Shown here: piece after piece, positions 1 to 8,444 of the stretch
How the letters are laid out: every line of letters starts with the position of its first letter
Numbering within the stretch: position 1 is the first letter of the stretch
NCBI RefSeq assembly: GCF_003601985.1
Contig: NZ_QZXA01000001.1
Coordinates: 372,001-436,000 of the forward strand
From: Mesorhizobium jarvisii
GTDB taxonomy: Bacteria > Pseudomonadota > Alphaproteobacteria > Rhizobiales > Rhizobiaceae
Direction of reading: 5' to 3'
Length of the DNA stretch: 64,000 nt
Translations under genes and position numbers: made by a program
Notes under the pieces: generated by a model
What the model was told of the DNA's origin: nothing
Seen by the model: only the letters and a program-made list of their open reading frames with translations
Database searches by the model: none

Positions 1-735
1 GAATGCGCCAAGGCAGTCAGCGGCGGCGCCGGCGTCTTGTTCATGTACGGCAACTATGCCGGCGACGTGATGAATTTCGACATGGCGGCCGAGATGGCAG
101 CGATGGATGACATCGAGGCGCGCACCGTCCTGACCACCGACGACGTCGCCTCGGCGCCGCGCGACCAGCGGCAGAAGCGCCGTGGCGTCGCTGGCAATTT
201 CTTCATCTTCAAGGCGGCCGGTGCGGCCTGCGACCGGATGCTCTCCCTGGACGAGGTGGAGCGCATCGCCCGCAAGGCCAACGACCACACCTTCACCATG
301 GGCGTGGCGCTGTCGGCCTGCTCGCTGCCGCAGACAAGGCGGCCGAATTTCGAGATCGGCGCGGACGAAATGGAGATCGGCATGGGCATCCATGGCGAAC
401 CCGGCATCGCCCGCGGCAAGCTCGGGACCGCCGACGCGATCACCGACGAGATGCTGGACAAGATTTTCGCCGAGATGGCGCCCAAGCGCGGCGACAAGGT
501 TGCTGTGCTGGTCAATTCGCTCGGCTCGACGCCACTGATGGAGCTCTACATCATGAACCGGCGGGTCAAGCAGCGGCTCGACGATATCGGTGTTTCCACC
601 CACGCGACCTGGGTCGGCAATTACTGCACGTCACTGGAAATGGCCGGCGCCTCGGTAACGCTTTTTCATCTCGACGAGGAATTGCAGACCATGCTCGATC
701 ACCCCTGCGACTGCGCCATGTTCCGTGCCGGCTGA
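1..735 (+). CDS. dhaK: Dihydroxyacetone kinase DhaK-type subunit (5' end outside window)
   Basis: The reading frame is already open at base 1, so about 85 N-terminal residues of a usual ~330-residue DhaK are missing. The 244 residues present carry the DAK1 domain, including GIHGEPG, whose His (near base 394) covalently binds the ketone substrate as a hemiaminal in known DhaK proteins. The family phosphorylates dihydroxyacetone; relatives also act on erythrulose (LerK/DerK in mycobacterial tetritol pathways). dhaL follows after 15 bases and no dhaM is seen, so the phosphate donor (ATP or PTS) cannot be told from here. Being next to rpiB/tpiB-type isomerases favours a tetrulose substrate, which is inference. 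Confidence 0.9.
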   Translation, partial: ECAKAVSGGAGVLFMYGNYAGDVMNFDMAAEMAAMDDIEARTVLTTDDVASAPRDQRQKRRGVAGNFFIFKAAGAACDRMLSLDEVERIARKANDHTFTMGVALSACSLPQTRRPNFEIGADEMEIGMGIHGEPGIARGKLGTADAITDEMLDKIFAEMAPKRGDKVAVLVNSLGSTPLMELYIMNRRVKQRLDDIGVSTHATWVGNYCTSLEMAGASVTLFHLDEELQTMLDHPCDCAMFRAG

Positions 736-750
736 CGAAAGAGCAAAACC

Positions 751-1386
751 GTGACCATCGACACCGCTGACCTGAAAAGAATGTTCGATACGATCGCGGT
801 GGCGATCGAGGCCGACAAGGACCGGCTCTGCCAGCTCGACGGCGTCATTGGCGACGCCGATCACGGCATCGCCATGGCGCTCGGCTTCAACGCTGTGCGC
901 GATGCGCTGGCCTCGCTCGACCTTGCGGCGACCGAGCCGACGGCGCTGCTCAACACGGCGGCGAAATCATTCCTCAATGCCGTCGGCGCTTCCTCGGGCC
1001 CGCTGTATGCGACGGCCTTCATGCGCGGCGGCGCCGCCGTCAAGGGCAAGGCGACGCTGGCGGACGCGGACTTCATCGCCCTGTTCCAGGCCATGGCACA
1101 GGGCATCAAGGATCGCGGCAAGGCCGAACCGGGCGAAAAGACGATGGTCGATGCCTGGCAACCGGCGGCCGAAGCGGCCGCCGCGGCCAGTGCAGCCGGC
1201 AAGACCTTGGCTCAGTGTCTCGAGGCGGCCCTGGCAGCCGCCGAGCGTGGGGCGGAAGCAACCAAGGACATGATCGCCGCCAAGGGCCGCTCCTCGCGGC
1301 TCGGCGAGCGATCGCTCGGGCATATCGACCCCGGCGGGGCATCGGCCGTCACCGTGATCGGCGCGATACGCAAGAGCCTGAGCTAA
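751..1386 (+). CDS. dhaL: Dihydroxyacetone kinase DhaL-type (DAK2) subunit
   Basis: This 211-residue protein is the nucleotide-binding DAK2 (DhaL) subunit. Near residue 30 it shows [11 protein letters not shown], containing the three Asp residues that hold the two Mg ions and the ADP/ATP phosphates in DhaL. Length matches E. coli DhaL (210). A GTG start fits the dhaK junction. It works with DhaK to phosphorylate a short ketose in the cytoplasm. Its TAA stop overlaps the TAG stop of the convergent rpiB gene within four bases. Separate DhaK and DhaL usually imply a PTS-type DhaM donor, which is not in the window; ATP use by such pairs is also possible. Confidence 0.9.
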   Translation: MTIDTADLKRMFDTIAVAIEADKDRLCQLDGVIGDADHGIAMALGFNAVRDALASLDLAATEPTALLNTAAKSFLNAVGASSGPLYATAFMRGGAAVKGKATLADADFIALFQAMAQGIKDRGKAEPGEKTMVDAWQPAAEAAAAASAAGKTLAQCLEAALAAAERGAEATKDMIAAKGRSSRLGERSLGHIDPGGASAVTVIGAIRKSLS

Positions 1387-1826
1387 CGTTTCGCCGCCGC
1401 GTCGAGCCTGTTGATCGCCTGGACGTTGCCGGCCGAGGGCCCTTGTTCGTCGAACTCGGAGGCCAGCCACGTATCGACGATCGCCTTGGCCAGTTCCGGG
1501 CCGATGACGCGGGCGCCCATGGTGATGATCTGCGCGTTGTTGGATTTCGCCGCGCGCTCGGCCGAATAGGTGTCGTGGGTGAGCGCGGCGCGGATGCCCG
1601 GCACCTTGTTGGCCGAGATCGAGACACCGATGCCGGTGCCGCAGAACAGGATGCCGCGATCGTTCTCGCCGTCGATGATGGTCTGGGCGAGTTTTTGCGA
1701 CAGGTCGGCATAATAGCCGGCCTGGCTGAGATCGCTGACCGTCAGGCCGGATTTGGTGGCAAGGTGCGCGGCGATGACATCGAGCAGCGGCTTGCCGGCG
1801 CTGTCGGCTCCAATGGCTATTTTCAT
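1383..1826 (-). CDS. rpiB: RpiB/LacAB-family sugar-phosphate isomerase (erythritol locus)
   Basis: A 147-residue RpiB/LacAB fold protein starting [11 protein letters not shown]. It has the catalytic-cysteine region [13 protein letters not shown] (around residues 80-92) of ribose-5-phosphate isomerase B. In Brucella the equivalent gene (eryI) isomerises D-erythrulose-4-phosphate to D-erythrose-4-phosphate, the last step of erythritol breakdown; rhizobial loci call it rpiB. Here it lies 27 bases downstream of the TIM-like gene on the same strand, the same pairing as in known erythritol loci. The assignment to tetrulose phosphate rather than ribose-5-phosphate rests on context. Confidence 0.88.
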   Translation of the reverse strand: MKIAIGADSAGKPLLDVIAAHLATKSGLTVSDLSQAGYYADLSQKLAQTIIDGENDRGILFCGTGIGVSISANKVPGIRAALTHDTYSAERAAKSNNAQIITMGARVIGPELAKAIVDTWLASEFDEQGPSAGNVQAINRLDAAAKR

Positions 1827-1853
1827 GTTTTTCCCTTTCGTGTCCGGATGGTT

Positions 1854-2612
1854 TCAGATCGCCGCCGAGGCGCGGCCGAGAATGTCGATGTAGCCGTCCG
1901 CCTGCCAGGCGGAACGGCCGATGAAGAGGCCGTCTATATTGGGCTGGCCGACCAGCTCGGCGGCATTGCCGGGATTGACGCTGCCGCCATAAAGCACCGG
2001 CGGCACCGACGGCAGCAGGGCGCCGGCCACTGTCTTGATTAATGCCTGCTGCTTGTCGGCATAGTCGGCGCTGGCCGGAATGCCCTTGTCGCCGATCGCC
2101 CAGACCGGCTCGTAGGCGAAGAGGATTTTCCCGCCCTTCGCCTCGCCTTCAAGGAATTGCAGCGCGCCCTCGACCTGGGCGCTCAGCACGGCATCGGCCT
2201 GCCCGCTTTCGCGCTCGGCCAGCGTCTCGCCGACACAGATCAACGGTATCAGTCCGTGCTTCACGGCGGCCGCCGTTTTCAGGCCAACCGTGCGGTCGGT
2301 CTCGCCGAAATGCTCGCGCCGTTCGCTGTGGCCGAGTTCGACCAGATCGAGCCCGCAATCCCTCAACATCAGCGGCGAGATCTCGCCGGTCCAGGCCCCG
2401 GCGTCGGCCCAATGCATATTCTGGGCACCGACCTTGATGTGCGTCGACGACAGCGCCTGCTTGACCTCGCGCACCGCCGTGAAGGGCGGGATGACGAAAG
2501 GCTGGATGCGGTCATCGAAACCGGGAATGAAACCGGCCAGGCGCTGCGCGAAATCCAGCGCCTCGGCGAGCGTCTTGTTCATCTTCCAGCTTGTACCGAC
2601 CCAGTAAACCAC
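1854..2612 (-). CDS. tpiB: Triosephosphate-isomerase-like tetrulose-phosphate isomerase
   Basis: A 252-residue TIM-barrel protein of the triosephosphate isomerase family. It has the N-terminal substrate Lys in GTSWKMNK, the catalytic His in ELGHSERR (about residue 95), the catalytic Glu in FAYEPVWAIG (about residue 168) and the phosphate loop LYGGSVNPGN. Brucella eryH and rhizobial tpiB are such TIM paralogues, acting on a tetrulose phosphate. The start is GTG at 2612. It sits between the DeoR regulator and rpiB, all leftward, so the three probably form a small operon. True triosephosphate isomerase activity is also possible, but the genome should have a separate housekeeping tpiA. Confidence 0.9.
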   Translation of the reverse strand: MVYWVGTSWKMNKTLAEALDFAQRLAGFIPGFDDRIQPFVIPPFTAVREVKQALSSTHIKVGAQNMHWADAGAWTGEISPLMLRDCGLDLVELGHSERREHFGETDRTVGLKTAAAVKHGLIPLICVGETLAERESGQADAVLSAQVEGALQFLEGEAKGGKILFAYEPVWAIGDKGIPASADYADKQQALIKTVAGALLPSVPPVLYGGSVNPGNAAELVGQPNIDGLFIGRSAWQADGYIDILGRASAAI

Positions 2613-2660
2613 GCGTACTGCTCCTTAACTTTGCTGATCACGATCCGCCGATTTCCGGCA

Positions 2661-3431
2661 TCATGATCCCTTGTCGATCACCGTCAGCGAAACGCCGGCG
2701 GCATCCAGCACCGCGCGCACGCCCGGCTCGGGCGCCCGGCCGGTGAAGACCGCGTCGAATGCGCTGAGATCCGTCAGGAAATGCAGCGCCGTGCGGCCGA
2801 ACTTGCCGTGGTCGACCAGCAGATATTTGCGGGTCGCCGCCACCATCATCAGCCGCTTGGCCTGTACCACCTCCTGATCCTGGTGGAAGGCGGAAGCGCC
2901 ATGGATGGCCGAAGACGACAGGAAGGCGACGTCGGCGCGCAGCGATTTGAGCGAGGCCTCGGCCAGCAGGCCGAAGAAGCCGTGGAACTTCTTGCTGTAT
3001 TGGCCGCCGAGCGCGATCAGGTTGATCCCTCCGGCGCCGGCCAGTTCCTGGATGACGGCCAGATTGTTGGAGATCACCGTCAGCGGCCGCAGGTCGGCGA
3101 GATGGCGCGCAATGCCGCCCGCCGTCGAGCCGTCATCGATGATCACCGTCTGGCCAGGTTCGATCATGGCCACGGCAGCCGCGGCCAGACGCTGCTTTTC
3201 CTCGGTCGCCTGCTTCTGCCGGTAGCGGAAGTCGCTTTCGAACAGGCTGCTCGGCTGGATCGAAGCACCGCCGCGCACCTTGCGCAGGAAACCGCTTTCC
3301 TCGAGCTCGTCGAGGTCGCGATGCACGGTCATCTTCGAGACGCCAAAGCGCAAAGCGAGATCGTCGACGCCGGCCTGACCGGCGTCCATCAGAAACTCCA
3401 TAATGCCTTGCCGCCTGATGTCGCTTTTCAT
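2661..3431 (-). CDS. eryR: DeoR-family transcriptional regulator (EryR-like)
   Basis: A 256-residue DeoR/GlpR-type regulator. An N-terminal winged helix-turn-helix shows RFGVSKMTVHRDLDELEE (about residues 25-42), the DeoR signature. A sugar-phosphate-sensing DeoRC domain follows, with IIDDGSTAGG and VISNNL motifs. I chose the ATG at 3431; a TTG 48 bases upstream would add 16 residues. It is divergent from the aldolase gene at 3706 and heads the tpiB-rpiB genes, the place held by eryR in rhizobial erythritol loci. It probably responds to a tetrulose phosphate or similar intermediate and acts in the 3432-3705 interval; both are inference. Confidence 0.85.
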   Translation of the reverse strand: MKSDIRRQGIMEFLMDAGQAGVDDLALRFGVSKMTVHRDLDELEESGFLRKVRGGASIQPSSLFESDFRYRQKQATEEKQRLAAAAVAMIEPGQTVIIDDGSTAGGIARHLADLRPLTVISNNLAVIQELAGAGGINLIALGGQYSKKFHGFFGLLAEASLKSLRADVAFLSSSAIHGASAFHQDQEVVQAKRLMMVAATRKYLLVDHGKFGRTALHFLTDLSAFDAVFTGRAPEPGVRAVLDAAGVSLTVIDKGS

Positions 3432-3504
3432 TGCCGCTGACCGCCCACGCCCGAAGCGCGGCTCCTTGATCGAGCGCAAGATATAACAGCTTCCGCCGCA
3501 AAAG

Positions 3505-3523
3505 TATCAAATATTTTGTGATA
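3505..3523. promoter_or_regulatory. Inverted repeat TATCA-N9-TGATA, candidate DeoR operator
   Basis: In the 274-base divergent gap between eryR and the aldolase gene there is TATCA (3505-3509), nine A/T-rich bases, then TGATA (3519-3523), an exact inverted repeat in an otherwise GC-rich region. It lies about 75 bases upstream of the eryR start, a fitting place for autoregulation and for control of fba. No protein binding is known; the rest of the gap shows no gene. Confidence 0.4.
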
Positions 3524-3705
3524 ATGGGATAAATTCGTGGGATATTCCGTTTGCTCTGATCGCGGCTCTGTAACAAGAATTGCTGCCGCGACGGGCTGTG
3601 ACGGTTGCGGTTGCGCGGAAATCCGGCCAGAAGCATCGGTGGGCTGGACGATGCGCGGACAGTCCGCAACCACCAGGTTTGAAACCAGATACGGGAGACT
3701 ATTCG

Positions 3706-4770
3706 TTGGCTCGCATCACATTGAGACAATTGCTCGATCACGCCGCCGAACACGGCTATGGCGTGCCGGCCTTCAACATGAACAACATGGAACAGGGCCT
3801 CGCCATCATGGAGGCGGCGGAAGAGACCAAATCGCCTGTCATCCTGCAGGCAAGCCGCGGTGCGCGTGCCTATGCCAATGACGTGGTGCTGGCCAAGCTG
3901 ATCGACGCGCTGGTCGAGATCCATCCCGACATCCCGGTCTGCATGCATCTCGACCACGGCAACAACGAAGCCACCTGCGTCACCGCGATCCAGTACGGCT
4001 TCACCTCGGTTATGATGGACGGCTCGCTCAAGGAAGACGGCAAGTCGCCGGCCGACTACGCCTACAATTCCGGCATCACCAAGCGCGTCGTCGACATGGC
4101 GCATTGGGGTGGCGTGTCTGTCGAAGGCGAGATCGGCGTGCTGGGATCGCTGGAGAGCGGCGGCGGCGAGCAGGAGGACGGCCACGGCGTCGAAGGCGCG
4201 ATCAGCCACGACCAGTTGCTCACCGACCCGGTGCAGGCCGAACAGTTCGTGCGCGACACCCATGTCGATGCGCTGGCGGTGGCGATGGGCACCAGCCACG
4301 GCGCCTACAAATTCTCGCGCAAGCCGGACGGCGCGGTGCTGGCGATGAACGTCATCGAGGAGATCCATCGCCGCCTGCCGAACATGCATCTGGTCATGCA
4401 CGGTTCGTCCTCGGTGCCGGAGGAATTGCAGGAGATCATCAACAAATATGGCGGCCAGATGAAGCCGACCTGGGGCGTGCCGGTGGAAGAGATCCAGCGC
4501 GGCATCAAGCACGGCGTGCGCAAGATCAACATCGATACCGACAACCGCATGGCGCTGACCGGTGCGATCCGCAAGGTGCTGACGGAAAACCCGAGCGAGT
4601 TCGATCCGCGCAAATATCTGACGCCGGCAATGGCGGCGATGCGCAAGCTTTGCAAGGAGCGCTTCGAGCAGTTCGGCACCGCCGGCAACGCACCCAAGAT
4701 CAAGCCGCTGCCGGTCTCGGAAATGGCCAAGCGCTACAAGTCTGGCAGCCTCGATCCGAAATTCGGTTGA
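3706..4770 (+). CDS. fba: Class II fructose-bisphosphate aldolase (Calvin-cycle subtype)
   Basis: A 354-residue Zn-dependent class II aldolase. Its start [15 protein letters not shown] is followed by the zinc and active-site motifs MHLDHGNN (about residues 80-87), VEGEIG (about 137-142), the MGTSHG region and NIDTDNR near residue 270. Length and motifs match the CbbA-type subgroup that makes fructose-1,6-bisphosphate and often sedoheptulose-1,7-bisphosphate from erythrose-4-phosphate and dihydroxyacetone phosphate. The start is TTG at 3706, preceded by an ACGGGAGA ribosome site. It stands alone on the plus strand, divergent from eryR and convergent with eryC, with a terminator after it. Substrate choice here is inferred. 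Confidence 0.93.
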   Translation: MARITLRQLLDHAAEHGYGVPAFNMNNMEQGLAIMEAAEETKSPVILQASRGARAYANDVVLAKLIDALVEIHPDIPVCMHLDHGNNEATCVTAIQYGFTSVMMDGSLKEDGKSPADYAYNSGITKRVVDMAHWGGVSVEGEIGVLGSLESGGGEQEDGHGVEGAISHDQLLTDPVQAEQFVRDTHVDALAVAMGTSHGAYKFSRKPDGAVLAMNVIEEIHRRLPNMHLVMHGSSSVPEELQEIINKYGGQMKPTWGVPVEEIQRGIKHGVRKINIDTDNRMALTGAIRKVLTENPSEFDPRKYLTPAMAAMRKLCKERFEQFGTAGNAPKIKPLPVSEMAKRYKSGSLDPKFG

Positions 4771-4800
4771 ATTCTGGCTACTTCAATCTGCTGAGTTCAT

Positions 4801-4836
4801 CGGGCAGGAGCCGCATCGGCCCCTGCCCGTTTCTAT
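4801..4836 (+). terminator. Rho-independent-type terminator after fba
   Basis: CGGGCAGG (4801-4808) pairs with CCTGCCCG (4822-4829), with an inner GCCG/CGGC pairing and a short loop, followed by TTTCTATT. It lies 30 bases after the fba stop and overlaps the eryC 3' end, so it can end fba transcription between two convergent genes. Confidence 0.75.
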
Positions 4837-5774
4837 TCGGCCTTTGGCAGAAGATCGGACCTGCCTGTCTCGATGAACGGCGCCCAGTAGTCGACGGACT
4901 CGCGGATCATGGCGACCACCTGATGGTCGACCGGCTCGCGCTCGCGGAATGACAGTTCGAGGCAGATCTCGTTGTCGGTGCCGCCGCCGCGCCGCACCGT
5001 GTCCAGCAGCCTTTCAGGCGTGATGCGGCCATCCCTGTTGTAGGCTGATGTGAACGGCCAATGGCCGCCCTTGTTCATCGACGACTGCTTGATGTGGATG
5101 ATCGGCGATTTCCTGGGAAAGGCTTCGGCCCAGGCATAGGGATCGATGTCGGCCGGATTGCTTGAGGTGACGTCGCCATGGTCGATGTCGACCATCATCT
5201 CCAGCGGAATGGCCATGCCGGCGACGTCGATAGCACCGTGCAGCATCCTGCAATTCTCGATGGTGTGGCCGAATTCGCGGCCAACCGACATCGGTTCCCA
5301 GAACAGATAGGTCAGGCCGGCCGCACGGGCATGCTCTGCGACCTCGCGCCAGCAATCCAGCGCGATGTCGAACAACCGCGCGCGGCGCTCGGGGTCGTCG
5401 AAGTCGCGATGGGTGAAGATGGCGAATTGCGTGCCCATGCCACTGGCGCCAAGCTCGGCCGAGATGTCGGCAAAGGTCTTGAACCAGTCGACATAGTAGC
5501 GGCGCACATCGGCATCGGGATGGCCGAAATGATTGAGCCGGCCGTAAGGACCGGTCATGCCGGACGTGACACGCACGCCGGTGCGGGCGAGCGCGCCGCG
5601 AAACAGGCGGACGAATTTGACGATCGTCGCCGCCGGCCAGCCGGGATTGACGAACTCATGCGTGAGCTGCACGTCCCTTATGCCGATGTCATAGGCGATG
5701 GTGTCGATCAGGTCGTCAGGATCGGCGAAGCGATTGACCAGCGGATTGGTGTTGAGGGAGAGCGTGAAGGCCAA
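4833..5774 (-). CDS. eryC: Tetrulose-phosphate epimerase/isomerase EryC
   Basis: A 313-residue TIM-barrel protein of the sugar-phosphate isomerase/epimerase (AP-endonuclease-2) family. Metal-ligand regions are FWEPMSVGREF, MVDIDHGDV, IIHIKQSS and a terminal CLELSFRERE. Brucella EryC, of the same length class, epimerises the tetrulose phosphate made by EryB. I placed the start at TTG 5774 because GGGGAGGGA lies just upstream; an earlier in-frame TTG at 5798 has no such site. It is the last gene of the long operon beginning with eryD and is convergent with fba. The exact stereochemistry of the step is taken from the Brucella work, not from this sequence. Confidence 0.85.
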   Translation of the reverse strand: MAFTLSLNTNPLVNRFADPDDLIDTIAYDIGIRDVQLTHEFVNPGWPAATIVKFVRLFRGALARTGVRVTSGMTGPYGRLNHFGHPDADVRRYYVDWFKTFADISAELGASGMGTQFAIFTHRDFDDPERRARLFDIALDCWREVAEHARAAGLTYLFWEPMSVGREFGHTIENCRMLHGAIDVAGMAIPLEMMVDIDHGDVTSSNPADIDPYAWAEAFPRKSPIIHIKQSSMNKGGHWPFTSAYNRDGRITPERLLDTVRRGGGTDNEICLELSFREREPVDHQVVAMIRESVDYWAPFIETGRSDLLPKAE

Positions 5775-5823
5775 GGTCGCTATCCCTCCCCGACACAAAG
5801 CAAGACACTGGAGCGGAATGCCG

Positions 5824-6882
5824 TCATTGCAGCGTCGTCCCTTCGCGGTTGAGTTGCTGGCGGTATTTCTCGGCGTCCCAGTTCAGCAGGTCGGCATTCT
5901 CCTTCGGGCTGAGATAATTTACGCGCGCAACGCCATCGACGCGCGCGACGACGTCGGCCAGGCAGCGCGCCATCGCTTCGGCGCCGGCATTGGCATCCCG
6001 GCGCATCAGCACGCCCTTGCCGGGAAAGAGGATGGATGTCGGCGCGGCTGCATTGCGGGCGACGACCGCCGCCGCGTTCTCGCCAGGGCCGGCGATCACC
6101 GAGCCGATACCGAGGAAGATGACATGATCCGGATAGAGGCTGCCGGAGGCGGCGATACGGCAACTGGCGAGGTCGGTCGCAACGGCATGCGCGGCGGTCG
6201 AGGCCGGCAGCCGGTAGTCGCTGCCGGAGGCGAGCCTCAGCAGCGCATCGAGATCGGGGGGCGGAGCCGGGCGCGGCGGCCGCGCGAGCAGCCCGGTCAC
6301 CCGTTGCAGCAGCAAGGCTGCTTCGGCGACCGTATCGGCGGCGACCACCAGGCCGTGATTGCCAAGCACGAGCACGTTGGTCGCGGGCTTCAGCCGCTCG
6401 GCGATTGCCTGCGCCAGCGGTAGGCCGGGCCGGCGATAGGGTACGAAGGCCCAGTCGAGGCCGCGCAGGCGCCCTTCCAGCAAGGCTTCGGCATTGGCCT
6501 GCACGGCGATCGAGATCGTCTCGACGCAATGGACGTGGACCACGATCTTCTGCGGCAGCAGCGCATGCACCGTCGTCTCGATGGAGGGCCGCAACTGGCG
6601 AGGGTTGAGGTCCGCCAGCGTGAACTGCCCCGCGGCCTCCGCCGCCGGGCTGCGATGCGCCACGGCATCGAGCAACGGCGCCAGCGCGACCGGCACCATG
6701 ATCTCATCGTCGCGCGCGTTCTTCAGCCAGGTGCCCGAGGCCTTTATCCACAGCACGCCGGACTGCTTGATGGAGGTGTTGCCGCCAGCGCCCTGAACCA
6801 GCAACGGGTCGGCACCGATGCGGGCGGACAAGGAGCGCAGCATGCGGAATTCACTGGCGCCGGTATCGACGGGATGGACCAT
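5824..6882 (-). CDS. Class II aldolase/adducin-family protein (FucA-like)
   Basis: A 352-residue protein with the class II aldolase/adducin fold. GAGGNTSIK (about residues 31-39) binds substrate phosphate in L-fuculose-phosphate aldolases. The zinc ligands are seen as VVHVHCV (about residue 115) and LGNHGLVV (about residue 172). The C-terminal third is an extension beyond the ~215-residue FucA core. Its ATG overlaps the eryB stop by one base (TGATG), so the two are translationally coupled. S. meliloti polyol loci also hold a fucA-type gene; its role in tetritol or pentitol breakdown is not settled. The substrate is unknown. Confidence 0.8.
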   Translation of the reverse strand: MVHPVDTGASEFRMLRSLSARIGADPLLVQGAGGNTSIKQSGVLWIKASGTWLKNARDDEIMVPVALAPLLDAVAHRSPAAEAAGQFTLADLNPRQLRPSIETTVHALLPQKIVVHVHCVETISIAVQANAEALLEGRLRGLDWAFVPYRRPGLPLAQAIAERLKPATNVLVLGNHGLVVAADTVAEAALLLQRVTGLLARPPRPAPPPDLDALLRLASGSDYRLPASTAAHAVATDLASCRIAASGSLYPDHVIFLGIGSVIAGPGENAAAVVARNAAAPTSILFPGKGVLMRRDANAGAEAMARCLADVVARVDGVARVNYLSPKENADLLNWDAEKYRQQLNREGTTLQ

Positions 6883-8399
6883 CAGCCTGCCCTCGCCAGC
6901 CGGTTCGCACACCAATGCTCGAAGGCCGCCCTTTCCTCGGCGGACAGATGCAGGCCGTGCTTGGTGCGACGCTCGAGAATATCGGCTGACGTCACGGCCC
7001 ATTCCCGGTCGAAGAGATAGGCGGCCTCGCGCTCGAAGAAATCCTTGCCGAAGCAGCGCCCGAGCTCATCGAGCGAACGCGCCGCGCCAACCAAAGCCCG
7101 TGTCCTGGTGCCGTAGAGCCGGCCATAATTCTTCAGCAGAGACGCCGGCATCCAGGGATATTCACCTGCGAGGTCGCCGAGAAACTGTTCGAAATCGGCA
7201 TTGGCGATATCGCCGCCGGGCAGATGCGCTTTCGCGGTCCAGGGCTTGCCCATATGGGGAAAGAACGGCGCGATCCTGTCCAGCGCATGTTCGGCCAGTT
7301 TGCGGAAGGTGGTGATCTTGCCGCCGAAGACGGAGAGCAGCGGCGCCTGCGCATCCGGCGCGTCGAGCTCGAAAATATAGTCGCGGGTCACAGCACTTGG
7401 GTTGTCGGCATTGTCGTCATAAAGCGGCCTGACGCCGGAGAACGAATAGACGACATCGCCGCGTGCCAGGCCGCGCTTGAAATAGCGGTTGACCACCTTG
7501 ATCAGGTAGTCGATCTCGCTCTCATCCGCCGCCACGTCCTCGGGGCGGCCCTCATAAGGGATATCTGTGGTGCCGATCAGAGCGAGATCGTTCTGATAGG
7601 GGTTGATGAAGATCACGCGCTTGTCGCTGTTCTGGATGAGATAGGCCTGCCGCCCCTCCCAGAATTTCGGCACGACGATGTGACTGCCCTTGACCAGGCG
7701 TACGTTGCGCCTGGAGTTCTGGCCGGCAACGCGGTTGACGATGTCATTGACCCAGGGGCCGGCGGCATTGATCAGCGCACGCGCCCGAACCACCGTCCTG
7801 ATGCCCGTCCTGCCGTCCTGCATCTCGACAACCCACAGGCCGTTCTCGCGGCGGACGGCGGTGCAGGCGGTGCGGGTGAAAACCCTGGCGCCGCGCTCGG
7901 CGGCGTCGAGCGCATTGATGACGACGAGCCGGGCATCGTCGACCCAGCAGTCGGAATATTCGAAGCCGCGCCTGAAGGCATCCTTGATCGGCGCGCCCTC
8001 GGGCGCGGTGCGCAGGTTAAGCGTTCTAGTCGCCGGCAGCCGCTTGCGCCCGCCGAGATGGTCGTAGAGGAACAGGCCGAGCCGCACCAGCCAGGCCGGC
8101 CGGTCGTCAGGGCTGTGCGGCAGCACGAAGCGCATCGGCCAGATGATGTGCGGCGCCGATTCCAACAGCACCTCACGCTCGATCAGCGCCTCGCGCACCA
8201 GGCGGAACTCGTAATATTCGAGGTAGCGCAGGCCGCCATGGACGAGCTTGCCGGAGCGCGAGCTGGTGCCTTCGGCGAGATCGTCCTTTTCGCACAGGAT
8301 GACGGAAAGGCCGCGGCCCGCTGCGTCGCGCGCGATGCCGGCGCCGTTGACGCCGCCGCCGATGACGAAGAGGTCGACGATTTCAGGGCCGCCGTTCAT
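6882..8399 (-). CDS. eryB: FAD-dependent erythritol-4-phosphate dehydrogenase EryB (GlpD-like)
   Basis: A 505-residue GlpD/EryB-type flavoprotein. The N-terminal dinucleotide-binding motif VIGGGVNGAGIARDAAGRG (about residues 12-30) is followed by TSSRSGKLVHGGLRYLE and, near residue 360, FGGKITTFRKLAEHALD, both typical of glycerol-3-phosphate dehydrogenase. EryB oxidises L-erythritol-4-phosphate to a tetrulose phosphate at the inner membrane face, passing electrons to quinone. Flanking eryA and eryC homologues favour eryB over glpD; sequence alone does not fully separate the two. Confidence 0.87.
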   Translation of the reverse strand: MNGGPEIVDLFVIGGGVNGAGIARDAAGRGLSVILCEKDDLAEGTSSRSGKLVHGGLRYLEYYEFRLVREALIEREVLLESAPHIIWPMRFVLPHSPDDRPAWLVRLGLFLYDHLGGRKRLPATRTLNLRTAPEGAPIKDAFRRGFEYSDCWVDDARLVVINALDAAERGARVFTRTACTAVRRENGLWVVEMQDGRTGIRTVVRARALINAAGPWVNDIVNRVAGQNSRRNVRLVKGSHIVVPKFWEGRQAYLIQNSDKRVIFINPYQNDLALIGTTDIPYEGRPEDVAADESEIDYLIKVVNRYFKRGLARGDVVYSFSGVRPLYDDNADNPSAVTRDYIFELDAPDAQAPLLSVFGGKITTFRKLAEHALDRIAPFFPHMGKPWTAKAHLPGGDIANADFEQFLGDLAGEYPWMPASLLKNYGRLYGTRTRALVGAARSLDELGRCFGKDFFEREAAYLFDREWAVTSADILERRTKHGLHLSAEERAAFEHWCANRLARAG

Positions 8400-8444
8400 G
8401 TCGCAGTAGCCTCGATGTCGATTTGAAAAGTCATGGCCACCGCC

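Noticed and set aside
1215..2042. Long open frame on the plus strand over rpiB and tpiB
   Set aside because: It is a GC-rich shadow: Arg/Gly-rich, without family motifs, and antisense to two clearly conserved isomerase genes.
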